From an uncultured beta proteobacterium (GTDB taxonomy: Bacteria; Pseudomonadota; Gammaproteobacteria; Burkholderiales; Rhodocyclaceae), in assembly GCA_903933395.1 (NCBI GenBank), contig CAIZKA010000286.1:1-18778 (forward strand): a stretch of 18,778 nucleotides of DNA. Reading direction: 5' to 3'. The notes below the pieces were generated by a model. It saw only the letters and a program-made list of their open reading frames with translations, did not search any database and was not told the origin of the DNA. Made by a program: the position numbers and the translations under genes. The first letter of the stretch is position 1. Each line of letters begins with the position of its first letter. Below, one piece after another: positions 16,547 through 18,778 of the stretch.

Positions 16547-17685
16547 GGCTACGCTTGGCAACAGGACTGGCGGCGCTGCTCTGGTCGGCTGCGGTTTATT
16601 CGGCTGCACCCGAGCCGGTGCCGGGCGGTCTCGGTCCCTTGCCGCCGGTCAGCATTCCCGCTGACAACCCGATGAGTGCTGCCAAGGTCGAATTGGGGCG
16701 GCTGCTGTTCTGGGATACTCGTCTGTCGGGCAATGCCTCGACGTCCTGCGCCTCCTGCCATGCACCGCAAACCGGCTGGGGGGAGCCGGAAGCCCTGTCG
16801 CGCGGTTATCCCGGCACGCGCCATTGGCGCAATGCGCAGACCATCCTCAACGCGGCTTACTATTCCCGGCTGTTCTGGGACGGCGCCGTTGACAGCCTTG
16901 AGCAACAGGCGCAGTCGGCCGCCGAAGGTGCGGTCGCCGGCAACGGTGACGCGGCCATGATGGAAATGCGCCTGCGCCTGGTGCCCGAGTACGTCACCCG
17001 TTTCCGCGAGGTCTTCGGCACCGAATGGCCGCGCCTGCACCATGCCTGGCAGGCCGTTGCCGCTTTTCAGCGCACCCTGGTGTCCGACCCGAAAAAAGTC
17101 CCTTTCGATCGCTGGCTGGCGGGTGATGCCGACGCTCTGAGCGATTCGGCGCGGCGTGGTTATGCCTTGTTCATCGGCAAGGCCGGCTGCGTGCAATGCC
17201 ACGGCGGCCCGTTGCTTTCCGACCAGGCCTTTCATGCCCTGGGCGTGCCGCGTCACCCCCAATCCGACAGCAATCCGCTGGTGCAGATCACGGCGCGCTG
17301 GCAAAGCCTGCAGCGCGGCGTTTCCGAAGCCCAGTACAAGAGCAGCGACGGTGACCTGGGATTGGCCTACCTGACCCGCAATCCGGCCGATGCGGGCCGT
17401 TTCCGCACGCCGTCGCTGCGCGAGTTGCGCTATACCGCGCCCTACATGCATAACGGCGTATTCGCCACGCTGCGCGAAGTCGTCGATTTCTTCGACCAGG
17501 GCGGCGGCGAAGGGCCGAACAAGGCGCCGCAGTTGCGACCACTGGGGCTCAGCCAGACAGAAAAGCAGGATCTGGTTGCGTTTCTCGAAGCCCTGAGCAT
17601 GGACCAGGCGCTGCTGCTGGCGCCGCCGAAAGTGCCCGAAACAAGACCACTGGCAGACGGAGGAATGAATGCACGCCCACGATGA
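16543..17685 (+). CDS. Di-heme cytochrome c peroxidase/MauG family protein, IdrP type (second copy)
   Basis: 380 residues from a GTG start at 16543 (GTGA overlap with the previous stop; GGGAG 8 bases upstream). A TTG at 16522 is an unlikely alternative. The signal peptide is MRLRLATGLAALLWSAAVYSA. Heme sites are CASCH (69-73) and CVQCH (216-220); LFWDGAVDSLEQQA and TPSLRELRYTAPYMHNGVFATLREVVDFFDQGGG are family marks, with the Met ligand at M302. It is a diverged paralogue of the preceding protein, not a recent copy: heme and C-terminal motifs agree, but most of the middle does not. The end overlaps the Rieske gene by 17 bases. Its place in the operon supports joint action with the molybdenum enzyme. 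Confidence 0.88.
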   Translation: MRLRLATGLAALLWSAAVYSAAPEPVPGGLGPLPPVSIPADNPMSAAKVELGRLLFWDTRLSGNASTSCASCHAPQTGWGEPEALSRGYPGTRHWRNAQTILNAAYYSRLFWDGAVDSLEQQAQSAAEGAVAGNGDAAMMEMRLRLVPEYVTRFREVFGTEWPRLHHAWQAVAAFQRTLVSDPKKVPFDRWLAGDADALSDSARRGYALFIGKAGCVQCHGGPLLSDQAFHALGVPRHPQSDSNPLVQITARWQSLQRGVSEAQYKSSDGDLGLAYLTRNPADAGRFRTPSLRELRYTAPYMHNGVFATLREVVDFFDQGGGEGPNKAPQLRPLGLSQTEKQDLVAFLEALSMDQALLLAPPKVPETRPLADGGMNARPR

Positions 17686-18181
17686 ACCGGCCTGCCAGTT
17701 GCGCCGGGATTTTCTGCTGGCCGGCGGCAAGTTGGTCATGCTGGCCGCCGCCTCGGCAGTCGTGGCGCCTGTCTGGGCGCAACGCGCCGGACATGCGCCG
17801 CTGGCCGTAGCCCGCCTGTCCGCACTCAAACTTGGTGAGCCTTCCTACTTCGAGTATCCGCAGGCTGGTGATCTCAACATGCTGGTGAAACTCGGCGTCG
17901 CGGCCGGCGGCGGCATCGGCCCGCAGGTCGACGTGGTGGCCTTCAGCACGCGCTGCACCCATCTCGGTGCCAAGTTGCAGGATGCGCTGCAGGCGGGGAT
18001 GCAGGTGCTCGGACCCTGTCCGCGCCATCTCACCACCTTCGACCTGAGCCGGCATGGCGTGGTGATTACCGGCCATGCCACGGCCAGCCTGCCGCAAGTC
18101 GTGCTGGAGCTTGACGGCGACGAGATTCGCGCCGTCGGCATGCAGGGGCTGGTGTATCCCGACAGGAGCCGGCATGTCTGA
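17669..18181 (+). CDS. idrB: Tat-exported Rieske iron-sulfur subunit, IdrB/AioB type
   Basis: 170 residues. The twin-arginine signal is RRDFLLAGGKLVMLAAASAVVAPVWA (R12, R13). The [2Fe-2S] site is CTH (C96, H98) and CPRH (C117, H120), in CTHLGAKLQDALQAGMQVLGPCPRHLTTFDL. The extra disulfide cysteines of bc1-type Rieske proteins are absent, as in many arsenite-oxidase small subunits. It passes electrons between c-type cytochrome and the molybdenum subunit. Family AioB and IdrB are close, and the Idr assignment rests on the two peroxidase genes upstream. The gene overlaps the following molybdenum subunit by 8 bases; that subunit has no signal of its own and presumably exits with this protein. Confidence 0.85.
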   Translation: MHAHDEPACQLRRDFLLAGGKLVMLAAASAVVAPVWAQRAGHAPLAVARLSALKLGEPSYFEYPQAGDLNMLVKLGVAAGGGIGPQVDVVAFSTRCTHLGAKLQDALQAGMQVLGPCPRHLTTFDLSRHGVVITGHATASLPQVVLELDGDEIRAVGMQGLVYPDRSRHV

Positions 18182-18778
18182 AATTCAGCCCGTGCCCTTG
18201 CCGCCCCCCGGCGCCGAGGAAATATCGACCGCCTGCGACTACTGCGTGGTGGGTTGCAGCTATCGGGTCTGGCGCTGGAAAGTCGGCGCTGGCGGTACGG
18301 CGAATACAGCCGTGCCGTGGGCCAATCCGTCCCAGCACAACATCGTGCAATGGCAGGGCCAGCCCCACCATGTGCTGGTGCTGCCGGACCCGCAAGCCAG
18401 GGCCGTCAATCCGAAGGGCAACCATTCGATGCGCGGTGGCACCCTGGCGCAGAAATGTTACAACCCGGAAAATAAAACGCGCGAGCGGCTGACCACGCCG
18501 CTGTTGCGGGTCAAGGGCGAGCTGCAGCCTGTCTCCTGGGACACGGCGCTGGACATCATGGCGGCCGTGTCCAGGCATGTGCTGAAAAACCACGGCGAAC
18601 ACGCCTGGGGCGTCAAGGCCTACTCCTACCAGTATTTCGAGAACACCTACGCCATCACCAAACTGGCGCTCGATGCCATCGGCACCCCGGCTTTCGCCCC
18701 GCACGACAAGTGCGCCAACAGCAACGACGCAGCCGGGCTGGACGATGCCGGGCTCGAAGCCTTTGCGCCGGCCTATGA
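18174..18778 (+). CDS. idrA: Molybdopterin iodate reductase large subunit IdrA-like (AioA family), N-terminal part
   Basis: The first 201 codons are present; the gene runs off the right edge (AioA-type proteins are over 800 residues). C21-x2-C24-x3-C28 in TACDYCVVGCSYRVWRW is the [3Fe-4S] ligand set of the AioA branch of the DMSO reductase superfamily. NHSMRGGTLAQKCYNPENKTRERLTTPLLRV and PVSWDTALDIMAAVSRHVLKNHG follow as in AioA. From memory of AioA, the region after the conserved TPxxxxH (171-177) carries a substrate-contacting histidine; here no histidine occurs from 178 to 201, which argues against arsenite as substrate. The ATG at 18174 has AGGAG 5 bases upstream. No signal peptide is present, so export must depend on the Tat signal of the Rieske partner. 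Confidence 0.8.
   Translation, partial: MSEIQPVPLPPPGAEEISTACDYCVVGCSYRVWRWKVGAGGTANTAVPWANPSQHNIVQWQGQPHHVLVLPDPQARAVNPKGNHSMRGGTLAQKCYNPENKTRERLTTPLLRVKGELQPVSWDTALDIMAAVSRHVLKNHGEHAWGVKAYSYQYFENTYAITKLALDAIGTPAFAPHDKCANSNDAAGLDDAGLEAFAPAY

Noticed and set aside
17669..18778. Arsenite oxidase (aioBA) as the name for the Rieske and molybdenum pair
   Set aside because: Family resemblance is real, but the two upstream di-heme peroxidases and the lack of a histidine in the visible pocket segment favour iodate reductase. It remains the main alternative until the full gene is seen.

Overview
The window is high-GC chromosomal DNA of a betaproteobacterium, most likely from the Rhodocyclales. This placement rests on the protein sequences and on the run smpB / ratA / rnfH / guaB / guaA; it was not tested by a search. 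Housekeeping genes fill the left half and three accessory modules fill the right half.

Left half (1-8628). The 5' part of recQ runs off the left edge on the minus strand. A REP-like double hairpin separates it from a NYN-domain/OST-HTH protein, which is followed closely by a class I methyltransferase. On the minus strand come a Bcr/CflA-type drug exporter and smpB. On the plus strand come ratA and rnfH, then a second REP-like element in the opposite orientation, then guaB and guaA of GMP synthesis.

guaA-linked insert (about 8632-10652). Directly after guaA lies an AbiEi/AbiEii type IV toxin-antitoxin pair. Its AT-rich promoter carries an inverted repeat and the start codon sits just after the -10. 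A second copy of the guaA 3' end (16 of 18 bases, still spelling Ile-Glu-Trp-Glu-stop) lies 2,021 bp downstream, as expected for an att duplication. No integrase is present, so this looks like a small or decayed integrated element.

Amine-oxidation module (10715-13824). A minus-strand operon encodes a Tat-exported NicA2-like flavin amine oxidase, a small cytochrome c and an exported NTF2-like protein. A divergent TetR-family gene faces it. The intergenic region holds a good sigma70 promoter for the operon, with a perfect 16-bp palindrome in its spacer: a simple repressor/operator arrangement.

Right end (13855-18778). An alpha-methylacyl-CoA racemase-like gene points left. Diverging from it is a tightly packed operon: monoheme cytochrome c, two di-heme peroxidases, a Tat-exported Rieske protein, and the N-terminal third of an AioA-type molybdopterin enzyme cut by the window edge. 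A molybdenum/Rieske pair next to two di-heme peroxidases is the layout of dissimilatory iodate reductase (IdrA, IdrB, IdrP1, IdrP2). This is the preferred reading over arsenite oxidase. If correct, the cell respires iodate in the periplasm, with the peroxidases removing hydrogen peroxide and the small cytochrome carrying electrons.
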